From: an uncultured Prevotella sp.
GTDB lineage: Bacteria > Bacteroidota > Bacteroidia > Bacteroidales > Bacteroidaceae
Direction: 5' to 3'
Length of the DNA stretch: 41,768 nucleotides
NCBI GenBank assembly: GCA_947170725.1
Contig: CAMVUM010000029.1
Coordinates: 1-41,768, forward strand
In this document: piece after piece, positions 29,326-38,783 of the stretch
How positions within the stretch are numbered: the stretch's first letter is position 1
How the letters are laid out: each line of letters starts with the position of its first letter
Translations under genes and position numbers: made by a program
The notes under the pieces: model-generated
The model's input: the letters and a program-made list of their open reading frames with translations, nothing else
What the model was told of the DNA's origin: nothing
Database searches by the model: none

Positions 29326-29450
29326 ATTTTGAATTACGAGTTTTCGGCCTATGACCGACAACTCGTAATTCAAAATTCAAACATGCCACTCGGCTATTCA
29401 TAATTGAATAATTCAAAATCGGCCACAGGCCGACAACTCGTAATTCAAAA
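29326..29450. repeat. Palindromic repeat unit and partial second copy before recA
   Basis: ATTTTGAATTACGAGTT (29326-29342) and AACTCGTAATTCAAAAT (29360-29376) form a perfect 17-bp inverted repeat enclosing CGG...CCG. A second, right-hand arm CCGACAACTCGTAATTCAAAA recurs at 29430-29450, preceded by CGGCCACAGGCCG. This is the look of a small dispersed palindromic element. It could also end transcription of the upstream gene. Confidence 0.8.
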
Positions 29451-29459
29451 CTTATAAAT

Positions 29460-30491
29460 ATGGCAAAGAAAGAAGAAGAGGCCGCAATGAGCCCGCAGGA
29501 AGGAAAACTGAAAGCACTGCAGGCGGCCATGTCAAAGATAGAAAAGGATTTCGGCAAGGGCTCTATAATGAAGCTCGGCGACGAACAGATCGAAAACGTT
29601 GAAGTCATACCGACCGGCAGCATCGGACTGAATGCCGCACTCGGCGTAGGCGGCTATCCGCGCGGACGCATAATCGAGATTTACGGTCCGGAGTCGTCAG
29701 GTAAGACCACGCTCGCCATCCACGCCATCGCCGAGGCACAGAAAGCTGGAGGCATCGCCGCGTTCATCGACGCGGAACATGCCTTCGACCGATTCTATGC
29801 CGCCAAGCTCGGCGTCGACGTCAACAATCTCTGGATTTCACAGCCAGACAACGGTGAGCAGGCCCTCGAAATTGCCGACCAGCTCATACGTTCGGCCGCC
29901 ATCGATATTCTCGTCGTCGACTCCGTGGCAGCCCTCACGCCCAAGAAGGAAATTGAGGGCGACATGGGCGATAACGTCGTCGGTCTGCAGGCACGACTGA
30001 TGAGCCAGGCTCTGCGCAAGCTGACCAGCACTATCAGCAAGACCAACACCACGTGCATATTCATCAACCAGCTGCGCGAGAAAATCGGCGTTATGTTCGG
30101 CAATCCCGAAACGACAACCGGCGGTAACGCCCTGAAATTCTACTCCAGCGTGCGTCTCGACATCCGCCGCGTGACGAGCATCAAGGACGGTGACAACGTT
30201 ATTGGAAATCAGGTGCGCGTCAAGGTTGTCAAGAACAAGGTGGCCCCGCCTTTCCGCAAGACGGAATTTGAAATCACCTTCGGCGAAGGCATCTCGAAAA
30301 TCGGCGAGATTGTCGACCTCGGCGTTGAATACGGCATCATACAGAAAAGCGGCAGCTGGTTCTCCTACAACGGCTCGAAGCTGGCCCAAGGCCGCGACGC
30401 CACGAAGACCCTGCTCCGCGACAATCCAGAACTGTGTGAGGAACTCGAAGCCCTCATCATGCAGGCCATCACGGACAAGAGCAACGAATAA
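29460..30491 (+). CDS. recA: Recombinase RecA
   Basis: A 343-residue RecA, the ATP-dependent strand-exchange protein and SOS coprotease. It has the Walker [10 protein letters not shown] (about residues 77-85), the Walker B region [14 protein letters not shown], loop L1 [21 protein letters not shown] and loop L2 region [28 protein letters not shown]. The length and the N-terminal extension [20 protein letters not shown] are normal for Bacteroidetes. The ATG is 10 bp after the palindromic repeat. A long hairpin follows 36 bp after the stop. Confidence 0.98.
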   Translation: MAKKEEEAAMSPQEGKLKALQAAMSKIEKDFGKGSIMKLGDEQIENVEVIPTGSIGLNAALGVGGYPRGRIIEIYGPESSGKTTLAIHAIAEAQKAGGIAAFIDAEHAFDRFYAAKLGVDVNNLWISQPDNGEQALEIADQLIRSAAIDILVVDSVAALTPKKEIEGDMGDNVVGLQARLMSQALRKLTSTISKTNTTCIFINQLREKIGVMFGNPETTTGGNALKFYSSVRLDIRRVTSIKDGDNVIGNQVRVKVVKNKVAPPFRKTEFEITFGEGISKIGEIVDLGVEYGIIQKSGSWFSYNGSKLAQGRDATKTLLRDNPELCEELEALIMQAITDKSNE

Positions 30492-30846
30492 GACGCAAAC
30501 AGGGAGACATATCCTACCGTAATAAGAATAGTGGTGCATCAAAAATACAGTTTCTTCAATTGCATTTTTGATGCACCACTATTTCTATATATCCGGACTG
30601 ATTCCTCGCATATATGGGATTCATTTCAAATAAACAGACTGACAACTATCTTATTGACGACATCAGACAACCGATAGAGTCGGCCGGATTGGAATAAATT
30701 CATCTATTGCGGATAAAGACCGCTTCTCCGTCAACAAAACACTCACCTTATTTATATATAAGCAGTATTCAAACTGAATACGTCATCCATGCCATACTCA
30801 CTTGACCTTGAGACCTTGATACAAGGAACCGGCACGGATTGAAGAA
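30492..30846. other. Intergenic region between recA and the secreted protein gene
   Basis: 355 bp. The left part holds the long hairpin at 30528-30582. The rest is AT-rich with no recognised gene. A 27-codon frame at 30614-30697 has no visible relatives and is not called. Confidence 0.6.
30528..30582. terminator. Perfect 19-bp inverted repeat after recA
   Basis: ATAGTGGTGCATCAAAAAT and ATTTTTGATGCACCACTAT are exact reverse complements around a 17-nt loop. It is the likely 3' end of recA and also the convergent end of the minus-strand gene at 30847. The missing T-run and the long perfect stem also fit a palindromic mobile repeat. Confidence 0.75.
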
Positions 30847-32142
30847 TCAGTGTTTCTGTACTCCTATAACCTTGCCGGCTGAATTGAACTTGACAACAGT
30901 GCCGTTGTTATAAATCCAGTCTACGCGACCGTTGCTGGCAGCAGCCGTACGGTTGGGCTCCCCCTTAGCCATGCGCACCTCTTCTTTGGTAAATCCGGCA
31001 GCAACGCGGCCCTGCTGTATCAGCTTTCTGTGGGAAGCTGGCACCTTGTTCAGTCCGGCCGAGCCCTGTCCGAAGAGATAGTGGAAATAGTCTTCCTTAT
31101 AGCCGTCAATATCACCGGCCACGTTGGCGTTGACGAATGTCACACGCTTCGTATATACGGCGCCGTTGGCGGTGCTCTTCAGCGTCATCATGACATAGTT
31201 GGTGTTGTCCTGTGCCAAAATCTTCTCAATCGTGAAAGACGACATGCGGGCAATCTTCACATTCTCACCCCCGCCATTGACCATGGTCGTGGCATATTTA
31301 GTGTGGACGGACTTACCTATGTATTTTGCATATTCACCGGTGGCTGTCACTTTGGCATCTATGAGTTCAAAGGATCCGTTGAACGTGAACTTGGTATTGT
31401 CCATGATAAACTCATCGTCACGCATGCCGCAGTTTGTCTTGCTCATGGCCACATTCTGATAGAACTGGCGGCCCTTCTTGTCCTCGACGATTATCTTGAC
31501 GGGATAGCTCCTGCTGCCGACACCGACGGCCTTGACTGTAACTTCCTCATTGAGCGGTACGGTGACTTCCTCATATCCCTCGCCGTCCATCTGGGTGTCA
31601 ACGCGATAGAGCGTGGCTTTGGTATATAGCCTGGCACCCATCAGCTTGGTGCGCGCTATGTCGACATCGCCGAGATAGGCCAGCGTGGGAACGCCCAGCT
31701 TGCCGTAGCAATAGTCCTCAAACGTTCCGTTCGGCACCTGATAATAGTATGCCATACTGTCATCCTCGCAGACAAAGTGGACGCGGGCATGACCGTCCGG
31801 AGCCTCATCATGTCCCTTATATACCATAATCTTATAACGCAGACGGCCGCTGCTGACTTCTTTGCCCGTGGCTGCATCGCAGAAGGTATTGACCACGAGG
31901 TCATATTTCTCTGGAAGAACCATAAAACGCATACCTTCACGCCAATCGCAGAGACTTCGGAATTTGAAATTATCACTCACAAAATCGTGGGCTTTCTCTT
32001 CTTCCGCTTCGCTGCCACTACCCATCCCGTTCTGAGCCACGGAGACCTTTTTGGCTCCCTTGGTCTTAACGATATAGGAATTTTGCGCGGATGCTGCAAG
32101 CATCGCAACAGACACACTTGCCAATAACAAGACTCTTTTCAT
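30847..32142 (-). CDS. Secreted protein of unknown function with BamE/SmpA-like C-terminal tail
   Basis: A 431-residue exported protein. The signal peptide ends AASAQ (cleavage after residue 19), with no lipobox. I do not recognise the main body (about 30-375), which is rich in beta strands and charged turns. The last 50 residues (FTKEEVRMAKGEPNRTAAASN...DWIYNNGTVVKFNSAGKVI) look like one BamE/SmpA-type unit, in which a short helix and GEP turn are followed by two strands with the W-x-Y pattern. BamE itself is a small outer-membrane lipoprotein of the barrel-assembly machine. Here the unit is only a tail, so a role in envelope assembly is speculative. A -7 box TATCTTTG lies at 32240-32247 on the minus strand. 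Confidence 0.75.
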   Translation of the reverse strand: MKRVLLLASVSVAMLAASAQNSYIVKTKGAKKVSVAQNGMGSGSEAEEEKAHDFVSDNFKFRSLCDWREGMRFMVLPEKYDLVVNTFCDAATGKEVSSGRLRYKIMVYKGHDEAPDGHARVHFVCEDDSMAYYYQVPNGTFEDYCYGKLGVPTLAYLGDVDIARTKLMGARLYTKATLYRVDTQMDGEGYEEVTVPLNEEVTVKAVGVGSRSYPVKIIVEDKKGRQFYQNVAMSKTNCGMRDDEFIMDNTKFTFNGSFELIDAKVTATGEYAKYIGKSVHTKYATTMVNGGGENVKIARMSSFTIEKILAQDNTNYVMMTLKSTANGAVYTKRVTFVNANVAGDIDGYKEDYFHYLFGQGSAGLNKVPASHRKLIQQGRVAAGFTKEEVRMAKGEPNRTAAASNGRVDWIYNNGTVVKFNSAGKVIGVQKH

Positions 32143-32239
32143 TTATTTAGATATTAAGTAGACTTCATTTTATGTCACATAAGATAATGCAAACAAGCAC
32201 AATACAGTAGTTCAACTGCTGAATGAAACTTATATGTGG

Positions 32240-32247
32240 CAAAGATA
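32240..32247 (-). promoter_or_regulatory. -7 box for the secreted protein gene
   Basis: TATCTTTG on the minus strand matches TAnnTTTG and lies 97 bp before the start codon at 32142. No good TTTG is at the usual -33 distance. Confidence 0.5.
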
Positions 32248-32404
32248 CTAAAAAAAAATCGCAACATGACAAAATGACGCAATAAACAGACAATGTCAGA
32301 GCAAAAAAAAATTCTGGCATACGCTTTGCTATAATATCGGCGGATAGCAAACAGCTAATCCGCAAATAATAAAAGAAGAATAGAAACAATAAAAAAATAA
32401 GATT

Positions 32405-34321
32405 ATGGGAAAGATCATTGGTATCGACTTAGGAACAACTAACTCATGTGTTGCCGTATTTGAAGGCAATGAGCCGGTAGTTATAGCAAACAGCGAAGGT
32501 AAGCGCACAACTCCTTCAGTGGTGGGATTCGTTGACGGCGGCGAGCGCAAGGTGGGAGACCCCGCTAAGCGTCAGGCCATCACAAATCCGATGAAGACTG
32601 TTTATAGTATAAAGCGCTTCATGGGTGAGACATGGGCACAGACAGAGAAAGAAATTGGACGCGTGCCGTTCAACGTTGTAAACGAAGGAGGCTACCCTCG
32701 TGTGGACATCGACGGACGCAAATATACTCCGCAGGAGATTTCGGCTATGGTCCTTCAGAAGATGAAGAAGACAGCCGAGGACTATCTCGGACAGGAAGTA
32801 ACGGATGCCGTCATCACCGTGCCGGCATACTTCTCTGACTCTCAGCGACAGGCAACAAAAGAAGCAGGACAGATTGCGGGTCTCAATGTGCGCCGTATCG
32901 TAAATGAGCCTACAGCTGCCGCTTTGGCCTATGGTGTTGACAAGGCCAACAAGGATATGAAGATTGCCGTATTCGACCTTGGTGGAGGTACATTCGATAT
33001 ATCAATCCTTGAGTTCGGCGGCGGTGTGTTTGAAGTTCTCTCAACAAATGGTGACACACACCTCGGCGGTGACGACTTCGACCAGGTTATCATCGACTGG
33101 CTCGTTCAGGAATTCAAGAACGACGAAGGAGCTGACCTCACTCAGGATCCTATGGCCATGCAGCGTCTGAAAGAAGCTGCCGAAAAGGCAAAGATTGAAC
33201 TGTCAAGCTCTACGTCTACGGAAATCAACCTGCCCTACATCATGCCCGTTGGCGGTGTGCCCAAGCATCTTGTGAAGACTCTGACACGTGCAAAGTTTGA
33301 GCAGCTGGCTCACGAACTGATTCAGAACTGTCTCATCCCCTGTCAGAACGCAATGCGCGATGCCAAATTGTCAACATCCGATATCGACGAGGTAATCCTC
33401 GTAGGTGGCTCAAGCCGTATCCCTGCTGTCCAGACTTTGGTAAAGAACTATTTCGGCAAGGAACCTTCAAAGGGTGTAAATCCCGACGAAGTTGTAGCTG
33501 TCGGTGCATCAATTCAGGGAGCTATCCTCAACAAGGAAGGCGGCGTCGGCGACATCGTGCTGCTTGACGTTACTCCTCTGACATTGGGTATTGAGACTAT
33601 GGGCGGTGTGATGACGAAACTCATTGAGAGCAACACCACTATCCCCTGTAAGAAGAGCGAGGTTTTCTCTACTGCAACCGACAACCAGACAGAGGTTACA
33701 ATCCACGTGCTGCAGGGTGAGCGCCCCATGGCTGCTCAGAACAAGAGCATCGGTCAGTTCAACCTCACCGGCATTGCTCCAGCACGCCGCGGCGTTCCTC
33801 AAATTGAAGTAACATTCGACATCGACGCCAACGGAATCCTCAAAGTGTCTGCCAAGGACAAGGCAACAGGCAAGGAGCAGGCTATTCGTATCGAGGCTTC
33901 TTCCGGTCTGAGTCAGGAGGAAATCGACCGCATGAAGGCCGAAGCCGAGCAGAACGCCGAGAACGACAAGAAAGAGCGTGAGCGCATTGACAAGCTAAAT
34001 CAGGCTGACTCAATGATCTTCACGACCGAGAACTTCTTGAAAGACAACGGTGACAAGATTCCCGCAGACCAGAAGCCGGCCATCGAAACCGCTCTCCAGA
34101 CTCTGAAAGATGCCCACAAGAACGGTGACGTAGCCGCCATCGACTCTGCCATCAACAACCTCAACCAGGTTATGCAGGCCGCAAGTGCTCAGATGTATCA
34201 GGGTGCAGGCGCTCAAGGCGCTCAGCCTGGTGCCGACCAAGGCTTCAACGGACAGCAAGCCGGAGGCCAGCAGAACAACACCGACGAAGTGCAGGATGCT
34301 GACTTTGAGGAAGTGAAGTAA
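32405..34321 (+). CDS. dnaK: Molecular chaperone DnaK (Hsp70)
   Basis: A 638-residue Hsp70. It begins [21 protein letters not shown] (phosphate 1 motif) and contains [47 protein letters not shown] (phosphate 2) and [14 protein letters not shown] (adenosine motif). The linker [16 protein letters not shown] precedes the substrate-binding domain. The C-terminus is a G/Q-rich stretch followed by the conserved end DADFEEVK. dnaJ and grpE are not adjacent. A strong terminator follows, and the island begins immediately after it. Confidence 0.98.
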   Translation: MGKIIGIDLGTTNSCVAVFEGNEPVVIANSEGKRTTPSVVGFVDGGERKVGDPAKRQAITNPMKTVYSIKRFMGETWAQTEKEIGRVPFNVVNEGGYPRVDIDGRKYTPQEISAMVLQKMKKTAEDYLGQEVTDAVITVPAYFSDSQRQATKEAGQIAGLNVRRIVNEPTAAALAYGVDKANKDMKIAVFDLGGGTFDISILEFGGGVFEVLSTNGDTHLGGDDFDQVIIDWLVQEFKNDEGADLTQDPMAMQRLKEAAEKAKIELSSSTSTEINLPYIMPVGGVPKHLVKTLTRAKFEQLAHELIQNCLIPCQNAMRDAKLSTSDIDEVILVGGSSRIPAVQTLVKNYFGKEPSKGVNPDEVVAVGASIQGAILNKEGGVGDIVLLDVTPLTLGIETMGGVMTKLIESNTTIPCKKSEVFSTATDNQTEVTIHVLQGERPMAAQNKSIGQFNLTGIAPARRGVPQIEVTFDIDANGILKVSAKDKATGKEQAIRIEASSGLSQEEIDRMKAEAEQNAENDKKERERIDKLNQADSMIFTTENFLKDNGDKIPADQKPAIETALQTLKDAHKNGDVAAIDSAINNLNQVMQAASAQMYQGAGAQGAQPGADQGFNGQQAGGQQNNTDEVQDADFEEVK

Positions 34322-34356
34322 GTATCGGTAAACAACGATAACAATAAATAAGAATG

Positions 34357-34394
34357 TAGGGTGTAACTCAATGAGTTATGCCCTATTTCTTTTT
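34357..34394 (+). terminator. Intrinsic terminator of dnaK
   Basis: AGGGTGTAACTCA and TGAGTTATGCCCT pair over 13 bp (one G-T wobble) around a single-base gap and run into TTTCTTTTT. It marks the boundary between core genome and island. Confidence 0.88.
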
Positions 34395-34442
34395 ATGTAC
34401 TTTTCTTTGACTTTGCTTATTATTCGGAATTTTATTGTATAT

Positions 34443-34460
34443 TTGTACCATAATTGTACC
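34443..34460. promoter_or_regulatory. Tandem TTGTACC repeats, candidate recombinase/excisionase binding sites
   Basis: TTGTACC occurs at 34443-34449 and again at 34454-34460, exactly 11 bp apart (one helical turn), about 80 bp before the excisionase-like gene. Such phased repeats near an integrase gene often serve as arm-type binding sites. This assignment is an inference from position and spacing. Confidence 0.45.
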
Positions 34461-34537
34461 GACACTTAAAAGTAGATAATGTGACGCTTATAAAAATGAC
34501 GGTATTGAGAATGAAGAATATAAGCAAAAAATAGATT

Positions 34538-35098
34538 ATGCCAGCAGCAAAATTTGAAATAACACGGCAGTGCAAGGTTTGTGGAGAGACTTTTATGGCA
34601 AAAACCATAGAATCGTGGTATTGTTCTCCCAAATGTTCTAAGATTGCATGGAAACGTCGCAAGGATGAAGAATTGAGATTGCAAAGGTTGGACGATGTGG
34701 TCAAGAAAATACCAAAGTCCAAAGAGTACATCACTGTTCCTGAAGCATACGCTTTGTTTGGCATAAGCAAAGAAACTCTTTACCGCTTGATTCGTAAGGG
34801 AACAATTCCAAGTGTGAATGCCGGAGAAAGGCAAACATTATTATCAAAAGAAGAACTGATGAAGCTCTATCCGCTCCGAAAGAAAGCTCTTACAAAGCCA
34901 AAGCCTATCGTCAAACTGTATAGTCTGGAGCCAAAAGACTGTTATACCATTGGAGAAATCACAGAAAAATTTCTTGTGAATGAAAGTACCGTTTATCTCC
35001 ATATACGCAAATACTCTATCCCAACTCGGCAGATAGGAAATTTTGTGTATGTCCCCAAGAAAGAAATCGATAACTTATATAAAGGTGTGAAGCGATGA
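34538..35098 (+). CDS. Zinc-ribbon plus double excisionase-like helix-turn-helix protein
   Basis: A 186-residue DNA-binding protein. Residues 10-30 contain CKVCGETF...WYCSPKCSK, a C-x2-C...C-x3-C pattern of a small zinc ribbon. Two MerR/excisionase-type helix-turn-helix units follow: ITVPEAYALFGISKETLYRLIRKG (about 66-89) with a wing GERQTLLSKEELMKLY, and YTIGEITEKFLVNESTVYLHIRKY (about 142-165) with FVYVPKKEIDNLY. The stop overlaps the start of the recombinase gene as ATGA (35095-35098), so the two are translationally coupled. Proteins of this type commonly precede tyrosine recombinases in Bacteroidetes elements and probably act as recombination directionality factor or regulator. Confidence 0.8.
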   Translation: MPAAKFEITRQCKVCGETFMAKTIESWYCSPKCSKIAWKRRKDEELRLQRLDDVVKKIPKSKEYITVPEAYALFGISKETLYRLIRKGTIPSVNAGERQTLLSKEELMKLYPLRKKALTKPKPIVKLYSLEPKDCYTIGEITEKFLVNESTVYLHIRKYSIPTRQIGNFVYVPKKEIDNLYKGVKR

Positions 35099-36240
35099 AA
35101 AAAGCATTAGTCAATACAAGAGTGTCGGTAAAGCTCCGCAAGTCTGAATATCGTGATGAATGGTATCTTTATGTGGAATCTTATCCTGTATTCCAATCCG
35201 GTAAAGATACTCCGCAAAGAGTGCGTGAATATCTCAATCGTACCATTACCACTCCTATTTGGGATAAGTCACGTAATGCACGGACTAATGCCGATGGTAA
35301 AACCACTTATAAGCCAAAGCGAGATCTGAATGGTATTATACAATGTAAGTCTCATTTGGATCAAGAATCATGTATCTATGCCGATAAAGTCAGAAGCCTA
35401 CGGCAAAAGGAATATGATAATGCGGCTCTTTATGCTGATACCGATGCTGAACAGGCAGAGCAGTTAGAACGCTCCAGAAGTAATTTCATTGAATACTTCG
35501 ACCATGTGCAGCGAACAAGACATGCCCATAGTTCCGATTCTATCATTGTCAATTGGAGGCGAGTACATGAGTTGTTAAAGATATTTGCAAAAGGCGATAC
35601 CATCCTCTTTTCGCAAATAGACTTAAAGCTGGTAGAATCGTTCCGTCAATTCATAATGAACGCACCGCAAGGTGGTACTAAGAGAGGTACGATTTCTCAA
35701 AATACAGCAGCAACCTATTTCTCAATCTTTAAAGCCGGATTGAAGCAAGCATTTATAGACGGTTATCTGACCATTGACATTTCCGCGAAAGTCAAAGGTA
35801 TTCAGGAAAGAGAGAGCCGAAGAGAATACCTGACCGTAAAAGAATTGAACCGACTGGCTCAAACACCTTGCGACCCATTACTGAAACGTGCTGCCTTGTT
35901 CTCTGCTTTAACAGGAATCCGGCATTGCGACATCCAAAAGTTGAAGTGGTCAGAAGTGGAAATGTTCAATGGAGGTTATAGGTTGAATTTTACTCAACAA
36001 AAGACAAAGGGAGTTGAATATATGCCTATTTCAGAGCAAGCATATAGTCTTTGTGGAGGGCAGAAGGAAGGAGAACTACTTGTTTTTGCTGGCCTTCCTG
36101 ACCCTTCATGGATAAATCGCCCCGTCAAAAAGTGGGTTGAAGCAGCCGGAATATCCAAACACATCACCTTCCATTGTTTAAGACATTGTACATGGTCTTT
36201 ATCGTTGAATTTGAATGGGTTGCAAAGATCGGCTTCTTGA
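35095..36240 (+). pseudogene. Tyrosine recombinase (phage-type integrase), C-terminally truncated
   Basis: 381 codons of a tyrosine recombinase. The N-terminal arm-binding domain starts VSVKLRKSEYRDEWYLYVESYPVF, and the SAM-like core-binding domain spans about 140-235. The catalytic domain has ALTGIRHCDIQKLKW (first catalytic arginine about R276) and HITFHCLRHC (H360, R363). Similarity ends around position 36,220 of the window at SLSLNLNG; the next codons run out of family and stop. The GH(R/K) box and the nucleophilic tyrosine, about 40 residues further on in intact relatives, are absent, so it cannot cut DNA. The 3' end faces the RhuM gene of the defense operon 86 bp away. Confidence 0.85.
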
Positions 36241-36326
36241 TAGGTAACGATTTAGAAACGAGCGAAGTTCTGTATTCTGCCTTGTTAAACCCAAAGAACG
36301 CTGACTTCAAATGCAAAGGTAGTGAA

Positions 36327-37325
36327 TTAGTTTGGATTATTATTATTCTTGTCCTTTAATCTTTTGATTTCTTTATCAAAATCACTTTCAAGCAAATCCA
36401 TTTCGCGTTTGCGATAGATGGCGAATTCCTTTTCTGCCTTTTCAATCGCCTGTTTATGTGAAATACGTCCCTTACCGATCAAAACCTTTCGTTTGTGGGC
36501 AATAATCTGATTATCCAGTGCCTCTATCCAATCTTTCATGGTCATGGGATTCATTTCCAATGCCTGGAATTCGGCAAAGTCCAAGAAACCGGAAACAAGC
36601 AGATTCAAACGCTGGAGTTCTATTTCTGACAAATAGTTCTTAGCAATCTTCACATCGTCCTTGGTCACATAGTTGCCTTTGAAGTTCGTCATACCCACAA
36701 ACGGCTTCTCATTATCCACACGATTGTAGATAACTTCCGCTGCCGTATTTTCGTGAACGGCATAATGGAGCTTGTTTTGCACGGTAGCAAAAAACATCTT
36801 TGTCATCTCGTCCCGTGGGTCATAGTCCGTGGCTGTGGCATATATGTCCGTAACTTGTTGATAGAAGTTACGTTCACTACTACGAATATCCCTGATACGT
36901 TGCAGCAACTCACGGAAGTAACGATTACCCCCTTGTTTCAACCGCTCATCATCCATAGCAAATCCCTTTTGGATATATTCATGAAGCCGTTGAGTCGCCC
37001 AACGGCGAAAACGGGTTGCAACCTGAGATTGCACACGATAGCCCAAGGCGATAACCATGTCAAGATTGTAATGGTCAATGTTACGTCTCACCTGACGATT
37101 GCCTTCCTGACGAACTAACAAGAATTTCTTGTTAGTTGCTTCTGTGAATAATTCTCCGTCTTTATATATGTTATCTACATGTTGGCTGATATTCTGTTGT
37201 GTAGTACAATATATCTCCGCCAACTGATTCTGTGTCAGCCACAAATCTTCATCGGAAAAGCGAACAGACACACGTGTTATCTCATTATCGTCTTGATAGA
37301 GTATTATTTTGTTTTTCTCCTTCAT
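36327..37325 (-). CDS. RhuM-family protein
   Basis: A 332-residue protein of the RhuM family (virulence RhuM, named from Salmonella pathogenicity island 3). The signature N-terminus is IILYQDDNEITRVSVRFSDEDLWLTQNQLAEIY, a winged-helix-like segment with QQNISQHVDNIYKDGEL. Then come YNLDMVIALGYRVQSQVATRFRRWATQRLHEYIQKGF (about 83-119) and a helical C-terminal part ending in charged EIKRLKDKNNNNPN. The biochemical activity is not established. RhuM genes are frequent inside restriction-modification and other defense loci. It is the last gene of the four-gene operon and starts 2 bp after the kwaB stop, so it is almost certainly co-translated. Confidence 0.88.
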   Translation of the reverse strand: MKEKNKIILYQDDNEITRVSVRFSDEDLWLTQNQLAEIYCTTQQNISQHVDNIYKDGELFTEATNKKFLLVRQEGNRQVRRNIDHYNLDMVIALGYRVQSQVATRFRRWATQRLHEYIQKGFAMDDERLKQGGNRYFRELLQRIRDIRSSERNFYQQVTDIYATATDYDPRDEMTKMFFATVQNKLHYAVHENTAAEVIYNRVDNEKPFVGMTNFKGNYVTKDDVKIAKNYLSEIELQRLNLLVSGFLDFAEFQALEMNPMTMKDWIEALDNQIIAHKRKVLIGKGRISHKQAIEKAEKEFAIYRKREMDLLESDFDKEIKRLKDKNNNNPN

Positions 37326-37327
37326 GA

Positions 37328-38191
37328 TTAGTGATTGTCTTTTTTCTTGGAATTTGAATGATAAAGGCTATCAGTGATAACACCTCTAAATATATCTTCA
37401 TTAAGAAATTCTAAAGTACGATTTAGCTCAACAACATTATTGGTCGGTAACACTAACTCATGGTTCCCATTAATTTGTGCATTGATTCCATATTTCTTTA
37501 AAAGACTTGTTTTCGTTCGAGATGCCTTTCGCATAAAAGTAGCAATGTTGTTTGTGCTAGATAATAATTTTATGAGTCGACGAGTTTTTATGTTTGCAAT
37601 ATGTTTTATGTTCTCTGCACTTACATCTATACCTTTTATTTCACCAAATAATTCAATTTCTGTATTTGTGGCTTCTGTAACGAAATCTATTAGCGAAAAT
37701 ATTTGATTTGCTATTGTATAACTTTGAAAGTACAATTTTCCATTTTCATATATTGCATGAATTTTATCTTCTACGATAAAGGCAGAAGTATTCATTTTAG
37801 CAAAAATGTTTCCATGCTCATAATGTAGGACCATTTTACGTTGTAGCACGTTCTTTTTATTAAAAACTTGAAAGTAAAACTTTCCCTCATCATAATAAAA
37901 GATACTTCTGGGTGTATCTTCATCAATATTATATTCGGGTATATCAGCTTGGTTGTCTGGGATGCGAGCAAAATCTTCCGGTAATTCATAATTGACATAC
38001 GTGATATTTTCTCCACGCCGACTTATGATATCACCGTCAAATATATCCTCTTCTATACCTTCAGGCTTTAATATTGCTCCTCCTTTTATGAATATGTTTT
38101 TAATTTCAGTTGTAATATCTTCCTTGAGAGGAATATACTTTACCGTATAGTCGTGCATCAATGCGTAGAATTGGCTCATATTACTTTTCAT
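37328..38191 (-). CDS. kwaB: KwaB-like Kiwa anti-phage protein (DUF4868)
   Basis: A 287-residue protein matching the DUF4868/KwaB pattern. The N-terminal half is beta-rich with GKFYFQVFNKKNVLQRKMVLHYE. The middle has a helical segment GKLYFQSYTIANQIFSLIDFV. The C-terminal third holds TRRLIKLLSSTN and the family ending LNRTLEFLNEDIFRGVITDSLYHSNSKKK (compare LLNDDYLxSxLTGxxYxxxSK in KwaB relatives). KwaB is the DNA-binding effector of Kiwa, recruited by the membrane protein KwaA. It is slightly shorter than the usual 310-320 residues. The first ATG (38191) overlaps kwaA by 11 bp; the ATG at 38179 would leave a 1-bp gap. The identification is from pattern memory, not a search. Confidence 0.8.
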   Translation of the reverse strand: MKSNMSQFYALMHDYTVKYIPLKEDITTEIKNIFIKGGAILKPEGIEEDIFDGDIISRRGENITYVNYELPEDFARIPDNQADIPEYNIDEDTPRSIFYYDEGKFYFQVFNKKNVLQRKMVLHYEHGNIFAKMNTSAFIVEDKIHAIYENGKLYFQSYTIANQIFSLIDFVTEATNTEIELFGEIKGIDVSAENIKHIANIKTRRLIKLLSSTNNIATFMRKASRTKTSLLKKYGINAQINGNHELVLPTNNVVELNRTLEFLNEDIFRGVITDSLYHSNSKKKDNH

Positions 38192-38771
38192 TAATTATTA
38201 AACCCATATAATCGGTCACCTCAACAAACTTTTTAATTTGATTCTTATTCCTAATACATCTTTTAGAAATGAGAATATAGGTGTTTTCTTCGGTATATAC
38301 TTCATAATAACGGTATCCCCATATTGAACAAAGTAAATTATAGTTAGTGTTATTGTAACTTGCAACTGCGATAAAACAACATTGAAGTATTACACATACA
38401 AATAACACCATAAAATCAAGGCTGTCGGCAAATATCGTCAACCAAGGGATTATAGATGACATTACCTGATCAGCACTATTCTGAGATAGATTTGAATAAG
38501 ATTGTACTTTTATCGTTTTTCCTTCTTTGCGTTTCTTTTCCTTTTGGCATAGAAATATTTTAATGCCGATAAAGCATATTAGCATAAATACAAAGCTGAT
38601 ATTTATGCTATACCATTCAAAACTAGTAGGTATCTTAGCGTTTGTTAGCATATCATTCCACACTAGAAAATAGTTCTCACTATCCTTTATTACTCCTATT
38701 AAACCAAGTGACAAAAAAGTTGGAGTAGTCACAGTGGTAGTTAATAAAAACTTAGAAATAAAGCTAGCCAT
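38181..38771 (-). CDS. kwaA: KwaA-like Kiwa membrane protein
   Basis: A 196-residue integral membrane protein. Hydrophobic segments lie at about 8-28, 56-74 and 104-138 (long enough for two helices), giving four predicted passes. A lysine-rich cytoplasmic loop (QKEKKRKEGK) sits between helices 2 and 3. The C-terminal soluble part NLLCSIWGYRYYEVYTEENTYILISKRCIR is the short domain typical of KwaA proteins. In Kiwa, KwaA senses phage at the membrane and controls KwaB. Its position directly before the kwaB-like gene with overlapping ends supports the call more than sequence similarity alone, since membrane proteins of this size diverge fast. Confidence 0.75.
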   Translation of the reverse strand: MASFISKFLLTTTVTTPTFLSLGLIGVIKDSENYFLVWNDMLTNAKIPTSFEWYSINISFVFMLICFIGIKIFLCQKEKKRKEGKTIKVQSYSNLSQNSADQVMSSIIPWLTIFADSLDFMVLFVCVILQCCFIAVASYNNTNYNLLCSIWGYRYYEVYTEENTYILISKRCIRNKNQIKKFVEVTDYMGLIINEK

Positions 38772-38783
38772 TATGTTTACTGG

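Noticed and set aside
30614..30697. A 27-codon open frame starting MGFISNKQTDNY between recA and the secreted protein
   Set aside because: No promoter, no similarity that I recognise, and a frame this short is expected by chance in AT-rich sequence.
34322..34537. A tRNA or direct-repeat attachment site at the island's left edge
   Set aside because: No tRNA gene is visible, and I found no copy of the dnaK-terminator sequence at the right edge that would define an att pair.
36174..36359. A 61-codon frame overlapping the end of the truncated integrase
   Set aside because: It starts inside the integrase at TTG, has no recognisable family, and is best explained as junction sequence.
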